Shown one piece after another: positions 45,060 to 54,300 of a stretch of DNA of 64,000 nucleotides. The translations under genes and the position numbers were made by a program. Numbering within the stretch: position 1 is the first letter of the stretch; the number at the start of each line of letters is the position of its first letter. The DNA comes from Allopusillimonas sp008369125 (GTDB taxonomy: Bacteria > Pseudomonadota > Gammaproteobacteria > Burkholderiales > Burkholderiaceae_B), in NCBI RefSeq assembly GCF_008369125.1, contig NZ_VOAY01000003.1, positions 124,001-188,000 on the forward strand. The letters are read 5' to 3'. The notes beneath the pieces are model-generated. The model was not told the origin of the DNA and searched no databases. It saw only the letters and a program-made list of their open reading frames with translations.

Positions 45060-45761
45060 ATGAGCACAACAATCCTTGTCGTAGAAGATGAACCCGCCAT
45101 TCAGGAACTGATCTCGGTCAATCTATCGTTTGCCGGGCACAAGGTATTGCGCGCTTTCGATGCCGAACAGGCGCAGACGCTCATCCGGGCCGAGCTACCC
45201 GACCTGATATTGCTTGACTGGATGCTGCCGGGCGCCTCGGGCATTACCCTGGCGCGCACGTTGCGCAGCGATGAACGCACCCGCAATGTGCCGGTTATCA
45301 TGCTGACCGCAAAAGGGGCTGAGCACGACAAGGTCGAAGGCCTGGAGGCGGGTGCCGACGATTACATTACCAAGCCCTTTTCACCCAAAGAACTGGTGGC
45401 ACGCATTAAGGCGGTGCTGCGCCGACGGGCCCCCCAGCTAACTGATGACATTATTACAATGGGCACACTTGCCCTTGACCCAACCACCCACCGGGTTACC
45501 AGTGATGGCCTGGCGCTCACCGTGGGTCCCACCGAGTTCCGCCTGCTACACTTTTTCATGACGCACACTGAAAGAGTGTTCTCACGTGCGCAGCTTCTTG
45601 ACCAAGTCTGGGGCGACCATGTTTTCGTCGAAGAACGTACGGTAGACGTGCATATTCGACGTCTGCGCAAAGCGCTGGAGCCCGGCGGCCACGATAACCG
45701 TATAGAAACCGTTCGTGGCGCGGGCTACCGCTTTACTGCAAACCCTGTAAAAAAAGACTGA
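45060..45761 (+). CDS. phoB: Phosphate regulon response regulator PhoB
   Basis: OmpR-type two-component regulator activated by phosphate limitation. Receiver domain: acidic pocket VVEDEP near residue 8, phosphoacceptor Asp near 53 in LILLDWMLPGASG, LTAKGAEHDKVEGLEAGADD, and the conserved Lys in ITKPFSPKEL. The winged-helix output domain ends RTVDVHIRRLRKALEP and ETVRGAGYRF. 233 residues. Followed after 46 bp by its kinase gene. No clear Pho box upstream. Confidence 0.94.
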   Translation: MSTTILVVEDEPAIQELISVNLSFAGHKVLRAFDAEQAQTLIRAELPDLILLDWMLPGASGITLARTLRSDERTRNVPVIMLTAKGAEHDKVEGLEAGADDYITKPFSPKELVARIKAVLRRRAPQLTDDIITMGTLALDPTTHRVTSDGLALTVGPTEFRLLHFFMTHTERVFSRAQLLDQVWGDHVFVEERTVDVHIRRLRKALEPGGHDNRIETVRGAGYRFTANPVKKD

Positions 45762-45807
45762 ACAAACACATGCCCCATGGCTGCGGTGGTTCCAGAGATA
45801 TGAAGTC

Positions 45808-47103
45808 ATGACCAAAACCTTGTTTTCCATCGGCGCCTGGGCGCTATTAGGCTGGCTTGTCGGTTCATGGCTGGGGCCAAAGGTTGGCTGGGGTCTGTTC
45901 TCGCTCGGTCTGCTGATCATGATACTGGTCAGCGGCTGGCAGTTGTCACGCATCGCTCACTGGGCCAAAAACGTTGATGACCCGCCCCCGCCCTCTATGG
46001 GCCCATGGGACGATATTCTGGCGCCTATTTATCGCAAGCTGCGCAACTCAACCCGCGAAATGGGCCTGCTAAAGCGTAATCTCGACAGCCTGATGCAGGC
46101 AGCTGAGGCCTTGCCCGATGGTGCCATCACACTCGACGAGGCCATGCAGGTAACGTGGTGCAATCAAACTGCCAGCGAGCACATTGGGTTAAATCTGGAA
46201 ACCGACCGCAACCACAGCATTCTGAACATTTTGCGCGAGCCTGAGTTTGCCCGCTACGCCCGCCAGAACAAATGGCCAGGCCCCGTGCTGCTTCATCTTA
46301 CCTACGATGGACACGAAAAAAGCCTGCTGGCGCAGTTGACCCAATATGGCGTAGGCCAGTTTCTGCTGGTAACCCGCGACGTGACACAAGTCGAAAAGCT
46401 GGAAACCACCCGCAAAGATTTTGTGGCCAACGTGTCGCACGAATTACGCACGCCGCTTACGGTATTGGCAGGCTTTCTGGAAACCCTTTGCGACATGCCG
46501 CCCGAGGCATTCAGCCAGGCACAGCGCGACCACTACCAGCGGCTGATGCTGGAGCAGGCTCAGCGCATGCAGGCCATCGTGGCTGATCTGCTGACACTCT
46601 CGGCGCTTGAATCCTCACCGCAAGCGGGCGGACGGCCCATCCAGCTTGGTCAGGTGGTACACGAAGCCCTGCAACAAGCACGTATTTTGTCGGGTGGGCA
46701 GCACGTGTTTGTAGAGAACATCGCTCACGATATCTGCGTGACCGGCAGCGAAACCGAGCTGGCCTCAGCCGTCTCCAACCTGCTGACCAATGCCATTCGC
46801 TACACCCCTAAAGACGGAACCATTACCGTAAGCTGGTTTATGACTGAAGATGGCCACGCCTGTTACAGCGTCCAGGACACCGGCATCGGCATTGCAGCCC
46901 AAGACATTCCTCGCCTGACAGAGCGCTTCTACCGTGTAGATCGTGGCCGTTCACGTGCCACCGGCGGCACCGGCCTGGGCCTTGCCATCACAAGGCACGT
47001 GGCCCTGCGTCACAACGCCGAATTAACCATACACAGCCGGCTAGGGGCTGGCAGCACGTTTTCGCTTATCTTCCCTTCTTCGCGCCTGAGCACAGCGCGC
47101 TAG
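45808..47103 (+). CDS. phoR: Phosphate regulon sensor kinase PhoR
   Basis: Inner-membrane histidine kinase of 431 residues. Two N-terminal hydrophobic segments (GAWALLGWLVGSWLGPKVGW, LFSLGLLIMILVSGW) and a charged linker with a PAS-like region are followed by the phosphoacceptor box DFVANVSHELRTPLTVLAGF (about residues 204-223). The N, G1 and G2 boxes appear as SNLLTNAIRYTP, VQDTGIGIAAQDIPRL and GGTGLGLAI. It has no periplasmic sensing domain, as usual for PhoR, which takes its signal from PstSCAB-PhoU. Those partner genes are not in this window. Confidence 0.93.
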   Translation: MTKTLFSIGAWALLGWLVGSWLGPKVGWGLFSLGLLIMILVSGWQLSRIAHWAKNVDDPPPPSMGPWDDILAPIYRKLRNSTREMGLLKRNLDSLMQAAEALPDGAITLDEAMQVTWCNQTASEHIGLNLETDRNHSILNILREPEFARYARQNKWPGPVLLHLTYDGHEKSLLAQLTQYGVGQFLLVTRDVTQVEKLETTRKDFVANVSHELRTPLTVLAGFLETLCDMPPEAFSQAQRDHYQRLMLEQAQRMQAIVADLLTLSALESSPQAGGRPIQLGQVVHEALQQARILSGGQHVFVENIAHDICVTGSETELASAVSNLLTNAIRYTPKDGTITVSWFMTEDGHACYSVQDTGIGIAAQDIPRLTERFYRVDRGRSRATGGTGLGLAITRHVALRHNAELTIHSRLGAGSTFSLIFPSSRLSTAR

Positions 47104-47260
47104 CCAAACGGCCTTTGCATAGGCAGCCCGCTGCGGCGCATGCACTAAAGACAGCCAGGCAGGCACGAGGGCACATTGGGCATGCCGATCAAGCCCTGCT
47201 GCCTTAAAATCAGGCACAATATCTGACGCGCGCATTAAACAATAACGAATGGAGACCCCC

Positions 47261-47992
47261 ATGCCTGCAGCGACAAAACACGCCTGCCCGCCATGGGCAC
47301 TCGCCCCGCAGGGCGACCGCTGCCTCATACTCACTTTTGGCGAAACCATTGATGTTGCCGTCGGAAAGCGTTGCGCCGCTGCAGCCTGGGCACTGCGACA
47401 GGCTAACCTTCTGGGCGTTACCGATATTGTTCCTGCCTTTACCACGCTGGCTGTACATTATCAGCCGCAAGTCGCCGACCGTGGCAATAGCCTGAGCCGG
47501 CTCGCCAGCGAGATCGAGCAGGTACTCGCCAGCGAACTCGCCGACCAAACCACAGCCACACACGGAAAGCAAGTGGACATACCCGTCTGCTACGGCGCAG
47601 AATATGGCCCTGACCTGGCCGACGTGGCAGCACATACGGGCCTGAGCACCGACGAAGTCATACGCCTGCACAGTGCAGAGCCTTGTTATGTCTTTATGCT
47701 GGGTTTTGCACCCGGTGCTCCCTATCTGGGCGTGCATGATGTCCGGCTCGATATAGGGCGTCGGCCCACACCCCGCACGCGACTGCCGGCGGGCTCCGTC
47801 GCCATCGCCAACCGCCAAACCATGATCTACCCCAATGCCTCGCCGGGTGGCTGGCATATTATTGGCGCAACGCCTGTCACGCTGTTCAACCCCGTTGAAA
47901 ACCCGCCCACGCTGCTCTCTCCCGGCGACATGCTGCGGTTTATCCCTGTGTCGGCCGAGGAGTTTCTTGCGATTAAAGGTGGCCAGTCATGA
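47261..47992 (+). CDS. pxpB: 5-oxoprolinase subunit PxpB
   Basis: Part of the ATP-dependent 5-oxoprolinase PxpABC, which opens 5-oxoproline (pyroglutamate) to glutamate. The PxpB/KipI family is shown by QGDRCLILTFGETIDVAV, VPAFTTLAVHYQP, CYVFMLGFAPGAPYLGVHD and GSVAIANRQTMIYPNASPGG. The ATG at 47261 is chosen because GGAG lies 6 nt before it; 47249 is the in-frame alternative. It overlaps pxpC by 4 bp (ATGA). Confidence 0.92.
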   Translation: MPAATKHACPPWALAPQGDRCLILTFGETIDVAVGKRCAAAAWALRQANLLGVTDIVPAFTTLAVHYQPQVADRGNSLSRLASEIEQVLASELADQTTATHGKQVDIPVCYGAEYGPDLADVAAHTGLSTDEVIRLHSAEPCYVFMLGFAPGAPYLGVHDVRLDIGRRPTPRTRLPAGSVAIANRQTMIYPNASPGGWHIIGATPVTLFNPVENPPTLLSPGDMLRFIPVSAEEFLAIKGGQS

Positions 47993-48990
47993 GCATTACG
48001 GTAATCAAACCGGGCCTGCTGTCCACATTCCAAGACGGTGGCCGTCTGGGTCATCAGCACTTGGGCGTACCTGTAAGCGGTGCCATGGACACGCGTGCCC
48101 ATCGTCTTGCCAATTTGCTGGCGGGCAACAACGCCGATGAAGCCACGCTTGAAATCACACTGACCGGGCCTGAACTGCACTTTGATGCGCCCGCCTGCAT
48201 AGCCATCAGTGGTGCAAGATTAGGCCCGTGTCTTAACGGGCAGGCTGTACCCAATGACCGCCCTCTGGTCGTAAGCGCCGGCGACAGGCTGACGTTCGGT
48301 GCGCGCCAATCAGGCGTTCGCGCTTATCTGGCGTGGCATGGTGGTGTAGAGATTCTGCCTGTGCTGGGAAGTCGCAGCACCTATGTACGTGGCGGCTTTG
48401 GTGGGCTTGATGGGCGCGCGCTAAAAAAAGGCGATACGCTGACGCTACGCCGCTCGCTGCAGCAGCACGACCTGCAAGCCCTGGACCGCGAGCTTTGGCA
48501 CATAAAAATATACCTGCCCGCCATACTCGGCCTGCAGCCGCGTGCGGCCTTGCGGCTACTGCGCGGCCCTCATACTGGCCTGTTTACCGAGGCAGCCATA
48601 GATACCCTGTTTTCAGCCGAGTACCGCGTCAGCCCTGATTCTGAACGCATGGGCTATCGCCTGCAGGGGCCATTATTGCCACTGAAGCAAGCGACCCAGT
48701 TGCTGTCTGAGCCAACCAGCTTTGGTGCCATCCAGGTGCCGGCCGACGGGCAACCTATTATTTTGATGGCGGACCGGCAGACCACAGGCGGCTATGCCAA
48801 GATCGGCCATGTTGCCACCGTTGACCTGCCGCTGGTTGCGCAATGCCTGCCCGGCGAGAAGCTGAAATTTACCGAATGCACGCTAGAGCAGGCCCAACGG
48901 CTGGATGCCCAGCGCGAGGCTGCGTTTGAACAATTGAATCAAATGCTAGCACCGGTACGGGCACTATTAAATGGCGGGTCGGCAAGCTGA
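47989..48990 (+). CDS. pxpC: 5-oxoprolinase subunit PxpC
   Basis: Second subunit of the PxpBC pair, 333 residues, of the biotin-dependent carboxyltransferase/KipA-like family. The opening VIKPGLLSTFQDGGRLGHQH and VPVSGAMDTRAHRLANLLAG are diagnostic, as are YLAWHGGVEILPVLGSRSTY and QPIILMADRQTTGGYAKIGH. It is coupled to pxpB. The LamB/YcsF-type PxpA gene that completes the enzyme is not next to it. The next gene, ilvA, is on the other strand. Confidence 0.92.
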   Translation: MSITVIKPGLLSTFQDGGRLGHQHLGVPVSGAMDTRAHRLANLLAGNNADEATLEITLTGPELHFDAPACIAISGARLGPCLNGQAVPNDRPLVVSAGDRLTFGARQSGVRAYLAWHGGVEILPVLGSRSTYVRGGFGGLDGRALKKGDTLTLRRSLQQHDLQALDRELWHIKIYLPAILGLQPRAALRLLRGPHTGLFTEAAIDTLFSAEYRVSPDSERMGYRLQGPLLPLKQATQLLSEPTSFGAIQVPADGQPIILMADRQTTGGYAKIGHVATVDLPLVAQCLPGEKLKFTECTLEQAQRLDAQREAAFEQLNQMLAPVRALLNGGSAS

Positions 48991-49103
48991 AACCCCGCCA
49001 CCCGTTAACTCGCTCCGCTATCCAGCCTCGCCGCTAAATGCGAGGCTGAACACGACAAATAGAGCGATTCTTGGTTTTACACAGGAGTTTGCTGCCGATC
49101 AGC

Positions 49104-50612
49104 CTACAAAAACAGCTTGTAGGCCGGGTTATCGGTTTCGTTCCAGTAGATGTAGCCCAGGCCATCAAGAAATGCCCGAAACTCTTTTTTGTCTTCGGGC
49201 GGAACCTGTATACCCACCAGAATACGACCGTAGTCGTCGCCCTGGTTGCGGTAATGGAACAGGCTGATGTTCCAGTTGGGGCTCATGTTGGAAAGAAACC
49301 TTGTGAGTGCGCCGGGACGCTCAGGAAACTCAAAACGAAACAACATTTCATGCTTGGCCAGCACCGAACGCCCCCCCACCATGTAGCGCAGGTGGGTTTT
49401 GGCCATTTCATTGCCTGTCAGGTCAAGCGTAGGAAAGCCTTTTTTCTGAAAATTGGCAGCCAGCTTATGCTGCTCGGCCTCTGAGCGTATTTGCAGGCCT
49501 ACAAAAACATGTGCCTGCTCGGCTTCGGAAATGCGGTAATTAAACTCGGTAACACTGCGATCACCCACTGCCTCGCACAAGCGCAAAAAGCTGCCGCGCT
49601 GCTCAGGTATGGAGAGCGCAAACAAGGCTTCGCGCGCCTCGCCAACGTCGGCCCGCTCTGCCACAAAGCGCAGGCGGTCGAAATTCATGTTGGCACCACA
49701 GGTAATGGCAACCAGCGTTTTGCCTTTCCATTTGTGGAGCGCAGCGTAACGTTTGGCCCCGGCGAGCGCCAGCGCTCCGGCGGGCTCAAGTACGCTACGG
49801 GTATCCTGGAACACGTCTTTGATTGCGGCACAGATGGCGTCGGTATCGACCTGTACGTAGTCATCGACGTACTCGCGGGCAAGCTTGAAGGTTTCAAGCC
49901 CCACCTGCTTTACCGCCGTACCGTCTGAAAAAAGCCCAACGTCGGTAAGCGTAATACGCCTGCCGGCCTTAATGCTGCGGATCATGGCGTCTGAGTCAAA
50001 GGTTTGCACACCAATAATTTTAATGTCTGGTCGCAGTTGCTTTACATACGCCGCCACGCCGCTTATAAGGCCACCGCCGCCAATGGCAACAAAAATGGCA
50101 TCAATGGGCCCTGGGTGCTGGCGCAGGATTTCCATGCCGACCGTGCCCTGCCCGGCAATGACATCAGGGTCATCAAAGGGGTGCACAAAGGTGAGTTTTT
50201 CTTTCTTTTCGATCTCTTTGGCATGCGCGGCTGAATCAGTAAAGCTGTCCCCAAACAACACTACTTCGCCACCCAGCGCACGCACAGCATCAATTTTGAC
50301 CGAAGGCGTGGTAACAGGCATGACGATAACTGCCCTGCACCCCAGGCGTTTGGCTGACAGCGCAACCCCTTGAGCATGGTTGCCGGCCGATGCGGCGATA
50401 ACACCACGCTTGAGGTCGGCGGCGGACAGGTTGGCCATTTTGTTATAGGCCCCGCGAAGTTTAAAGCTGAAAACGGGCTGGGTATCTTCGCGTTTCAGCA
50501 ACACGGTGTTCTGGATACGGGCAGAAACCTGGCTGGCCAGATCGAGCGGAGACTCGACCGCAACGTCGTAAACCTTGGAGGTAAGTATGCGCTTTAGGTA
50601 GTCGGTAGACAT
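49104..50612 (-). CDS. ilvA: Threonine ammonia-lyase, biosynthetic
   Basis: PLP enzyme that deaminates threonine to 2-oxobutanoate, first step of isoleucine synthesis. The PLP lysine lies in FSFKLRGAYNKMANL (about residue 60). GVIAASAGNHAQGVALSAKR and the glycine loop VAIGGGGLISGVA are present. Two C-terminal ACT-like regulatory domains (LRLCEAVGDRSVTEFNYR and LTRFLSNMSPNWNISLFHYR) bind isoleucine/valine. The start MSTDYLKRIL at 50612 gives 502 residues. Divergent from the YqaA-type gene. Confidence 0.95.
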   Translation of the reverse strand: MSTDYLKRILTSKVYDVAVESPLDLASQVSARIQNTVLLKREDTQPVFSFKLRGAYNKMANLSAADLKRGVIAASAGNHAQGVALSAKRLGCRAVIVMPVTTPSVKIDAVRALGGEVVLFGDSFTDSAAHAKEIEKKEKLTFVHPFDDPDVIAGQGTVGMEILRQHPGPIDAIFVAIGGGGLISGVAAYVKQLRPDIKIIGVQTFDSDAMIRSIKAGRRITLTDVGLFSDGTAVKQVGLETFKLAREYVDDYVQVDTDAICAAIKDVFQDTRSVLEPAGALALAGAKRYAALHKWKGKTLVAITCGANMNFDRLRFVAERADVGEAREALFALSIPEQRGSFLRLCEAVGDRSVTEFNYRISEAEQAHVFVGLQIRSEAEQHKLAANFQKKGFPTLDLTGNEMAKTHLRYMVGGRSVLAKHEMLFRFEFPERPGALTRFLSNMSPNWNISLFHYRNQGDDYGRILVGIQVPPEDKKEFRAFLDGLGYIYWNETDNPAYKLFL

Positions 50613-50697
50613 GTATGAGGGGCGATGAGAACGGCGCGGAGCAAAAGCGCTCAAGAAAAAGCTCAAGTCAGACAGAATACCATTACACTAGCGCGCT

Positions 50698-51219
50698 ATG
50701 GAAGCTTGGCTGCATGCATCAATTACCTGGCTATTGGCAACGTTCGCGTTGCCAAGTGTAGGCCTGAGCGCCATATTCTTCGTCAGCCTGATATCTGCCA
50801 CGCTATTGCCGCTGGGCTCCGAGCCAGCCGTATTCGGCTACGTGAAGATTGCGCCTGATATGTTCTGGCCGGCCGTACTGGTGGCCACAGCCGGCAACAC
50901 GATTGGCGGCGCGATCAGTTACGCCATGGGGCTGGGTGCCGACAAAGCCTATGAACGCTGGCGAGAAAAACACCCTTATCAGCCGCGCACCAAGGCCGGT
51001 GGGCGGTGGCATGATTACATTGGTTATTGGCTAAAACGCATGGGCCCGCCTGCACTGCTTTTCTCGTGGCTGCCTGTGGTGGGCGACCCTCTGTGCGCGG
51101 TGGCAGGCTGGTTGCGCATGCCCTTCTGGCGCAGCATGGTGTATATCGCCATCGGTAAATTTTTGCGTTATCTGGTCATGACTGCCGGGCTACTGTGGAT
51201 CTTCCCGCAACAGATTTAA
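50698..51219 (+). CDS. YqaA-type DedA-like membrane protein
   Basis: A 173-residue inner-membrane protein of the VTT/SNARE-associated (DedA-like) superfamily, YqaA branch. ISATLLPLGSEPAVFGYV, ATAGNTIGGAISYAMG and LLFSWLPVVGDPLCAVAGWL are the conserved membrane-reentrant motifs. Four hydrophobic segments are seen. DedA relatives flip or translocate lipids, but YqaA has no established substrate. It stands alone, head to head with ilvA. Confidence 0.87.
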   Translation: MEAWLHASITWLLATFALPSVGLSAIFFVSLISATLLPLGSEPAVFGYVKIAPDMFWPAVLVATAGNTIGGAISYAMGLGADKAYERWREKHPYQPRTKAGGRWHDYIGYWLKRMGPPALLFSWLPVVGDPLCAVAGWLRMPFWRSMVYIAIGKFLRYLVMTAGLLWIFPQQI

Positions 51220-51390
51220 ACCACGTTTTAGCAATGGCCAAACCTCCTGTCATCCACGGCACCAGCTATCGATGCTTAGCAACCTTGCCCGCAAGGCCAC
51301 GCCTACAGCCAGATCGCAGACATTCCAATAGATTAAAAACGCAGTTCCCCGTACACTGCCTCTTTAAGGGTTCTCTTTTTTTCTCCGCTC

Positions 51391-54300
51391 ATGAACGCCC
51401 CCCTAGCCAGCCACCTGTTAGCCGCTGACGTCTCCCAGACCGCAGCCCGCCTTCGCGAAATCCCCTACAACTATACGTCTTACTCAGATCGCGAGGTTGT
51501 TCATCGCCTGCTGGGCGAAGAATCCTGGCAACTGATTTGCCAGTTGCGCGGCGAGCGCCGCACTGGGCGCTCCGCCCTTATGCTCTTCGAGGTGCTGGGC
51601 AATATCTGGGTGGTCAGGCGCAACCCGTACTTGTTCGACGACTTGCTCAACAACCCCAAGCGGCTGCATTTGCTGGTTGAAGTGCTTGAAAACCGACTCA
51701 ACGCCATTGACCAGCGTCGCAATGCCGAGGTTGCCGATCGCGACAGCAAGGTGGCACGCCTGCTGCACGCAGCACGCACCGCCGTGGCAGATTTCGAAGC
51801 CTTGTTCGAGCAAACACGTCAGCGGCGCAAACTGGCGGTGCGTGTGCTTTCGCGCATTACCCACAAAGACAACATAAAGTTTGATGGCCTGTCGCGCGTG
51901 TCACACGTTACTGATGCCACTGACTGGCGGGTCGAATACCCTTTTGTGGTGCTTACCCCCGATCACGAAAATGAAATGGCCGCACTGGTACGGGCCTGTA
52001 TTGAGTTGGGGCTGACCATTATCCCGCGTGGGGGTGGCACCGGCTACACAGGCGGCGCCATTCCACTTACACCGCTTTCTGCGGTCATCAATACCGAAAA
52101 ACTTGATGCCATCGGGCCGGTCGAGGCCACCACGCTGCCTGGGGTGGCGCAGCCTGTGCGCACTGTGTTGACCGGCGCAGGTGTGGTTACGCGTCGTGTC
52201 GCCGAAGCCGCCGAAGCGGCCGGTCATGTATTCGCCGTTGACCCCACCTCGGCCGACGCCTCCTGTGTGGGCGGCAACGTATCCATGAACGCGGGGGGCA
52301 AAAAAGCAGTGCTATGGGGCACGGCCCTCGACAACCTGGCCTGGTGGCGCATGGTTGACCCACAGGGCAACTGGCTTGAGGTTACCCGCCTCGACCACAA
52401 TCTGGGCAAAATCCACGATGTCGACCAAGCCCGCTTCGAGCTCAAATGGTTTGATGGCGCTGCCACACCAGGTGCCGTGCTGCTGCGCCAAGAAGAGCTT
52501 AACGTCGAAGGCTCGCGCTTTCGCAAAGTAGGCTTGGGCAAAGACGTCACAGACAAATTTCTTGCGGGCCTGCCTGGGGTTCAGAAAGAAGGCTGCGACG
52601 GCCTGATCACCTCGGCGCGCTGGATTCTGCATCGCATGCCTGCCCATACGCGTACCGTCTGTATGGAGTTTTTCGGGCAGGCACGCAATGCCGTGCCATC
52701 TATTGTCGAAGTCAAAAACTACCTTGATGGCCCGGGCCGTGAACGCGGTGCCATTCTGGCCGGGCTGGAGCACCTCGACGAACGCTATCTGCGCGCCGTG
52801 GGTTATGCCACCAAAAGCAAGCGCGGCGGCTTGCCCAAAATGGTGCTTATCGGTGATATCGTGGGTGACGACGCAGACGCTGTTGCACTGGCGGCCAGTG
52901 AAGTGGTTCGTATCGCCAACTCACGCCATGGCGAGGGTTTTGTAGCGGTAAGCCCCGAGGCGCGTAAAAAATTCTGGCTTGACCGCGCACGCACGGCAGC
53001 CATCGCACGCCACACCAACGCCTTCAAAATTAACGAAGACGTCGTTATTCCGCTGGCCCGCATGGGCGAGTACACCGACGCCATTGAGCGCATCAACATC
53101 GAACTGTCCACCCGCAACAAACTGCGGTTACTCGATGAGCTGAACACGTTTCTGCAGGGTGAACTGCCTGTCGGCAAGATCACGGTCGACGACGGCGCTG
53201 ACCAGGCCCACGAAGAAGCCCTTGCCGACCGAACTCGTGACGCACACGCGGCGCTGACGCAGGTGGGCCAGCGCTGGCACTGGTTACTTAACAATCTTGA
53301 CCTGCCACTGGCTGACGCCCTCGATACGCTGGGTGCACTTGGCCTAACCGACACACTGCCCGCGCTGCAAGAACGCCTGTCAGGCCAGCCTGACGCCACG
53401 GTCTTCGATATTGTTCAGGATCACACCATACGGGTTTCCTGGAAAACCGAAGTGCGCGCCGAAATGGAGCGCTGCTTTGCCGGCGCCGATCACGCAGCCA
53501 TTCTGGCCGAGATCCAGGCCATTCATGACCGGGTGCTAAGAAGCCGCGTTTTTATTGCCCTGCATATGCATGCCGGCGATGGCAACGTACACACCAATAT
53601 CCCCGTCAACTCTGACGACTACGAGATGCTGCGCGAAGCCAATGAGGCGGTTGCCCGCATTATGCAAATCGCACGCAGTCTTGATGGCGTCATCTCGGGC
53701 GAACACGGCATAGGCCTGACCAAATATGAGTACCTGACGCAAGAAGAACTCGCCCCCTTTCAAGGCTACAAGCAGCGCATTGACCCCAATGGCCACTTTA
53801 ATGCCGGCAAACTGCTGCCAGGCGCAGACTTGCGCCATGCCTGGACACCAAGCTTCAATTTGCTGGGCCACGAATCACTGATCATGCAGCGCAGTGAGAT
53901 CGGTTCAATTTCGAACGCCATCAAAGACTGCCTGCGTTGCGGCAAGTGCAAGCCTGTGTGTGCAACCCACGTACCTCGTGCCAACCTGCTTTACTCGCCC
54001 CGCAACAAAATACTGGCAACCTCCTTGCTGATTGAAGGCTTTCTGTATGAAGAACAGACACGTCGCGGCATTAGCTTAAAGCACTGGGAAGAATTTGAAG
54101 ACGTGGCCGACCACTGCACGGTTTGCCACAAATGCTACAACCCCTGTCCGGTCGACATTGACTTTGGCGACGTCTCGATGGAGATGCGTGCACTGCTGCG
54201 TCGAATGAATAAAAAATCATTCAACCCCGGTACCACCGCTGCCATGTTCTTCCTGAACGCCAAAGACCCACGTGTTATCAACGCCACGCGCAAAGGCATG

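Noticed and set aside
50885..51220. Frames on either strand within the YqaA-type gene
   Set aside because: They are shadows of the conserved membrane protein and carry no family motif or ribosome site.
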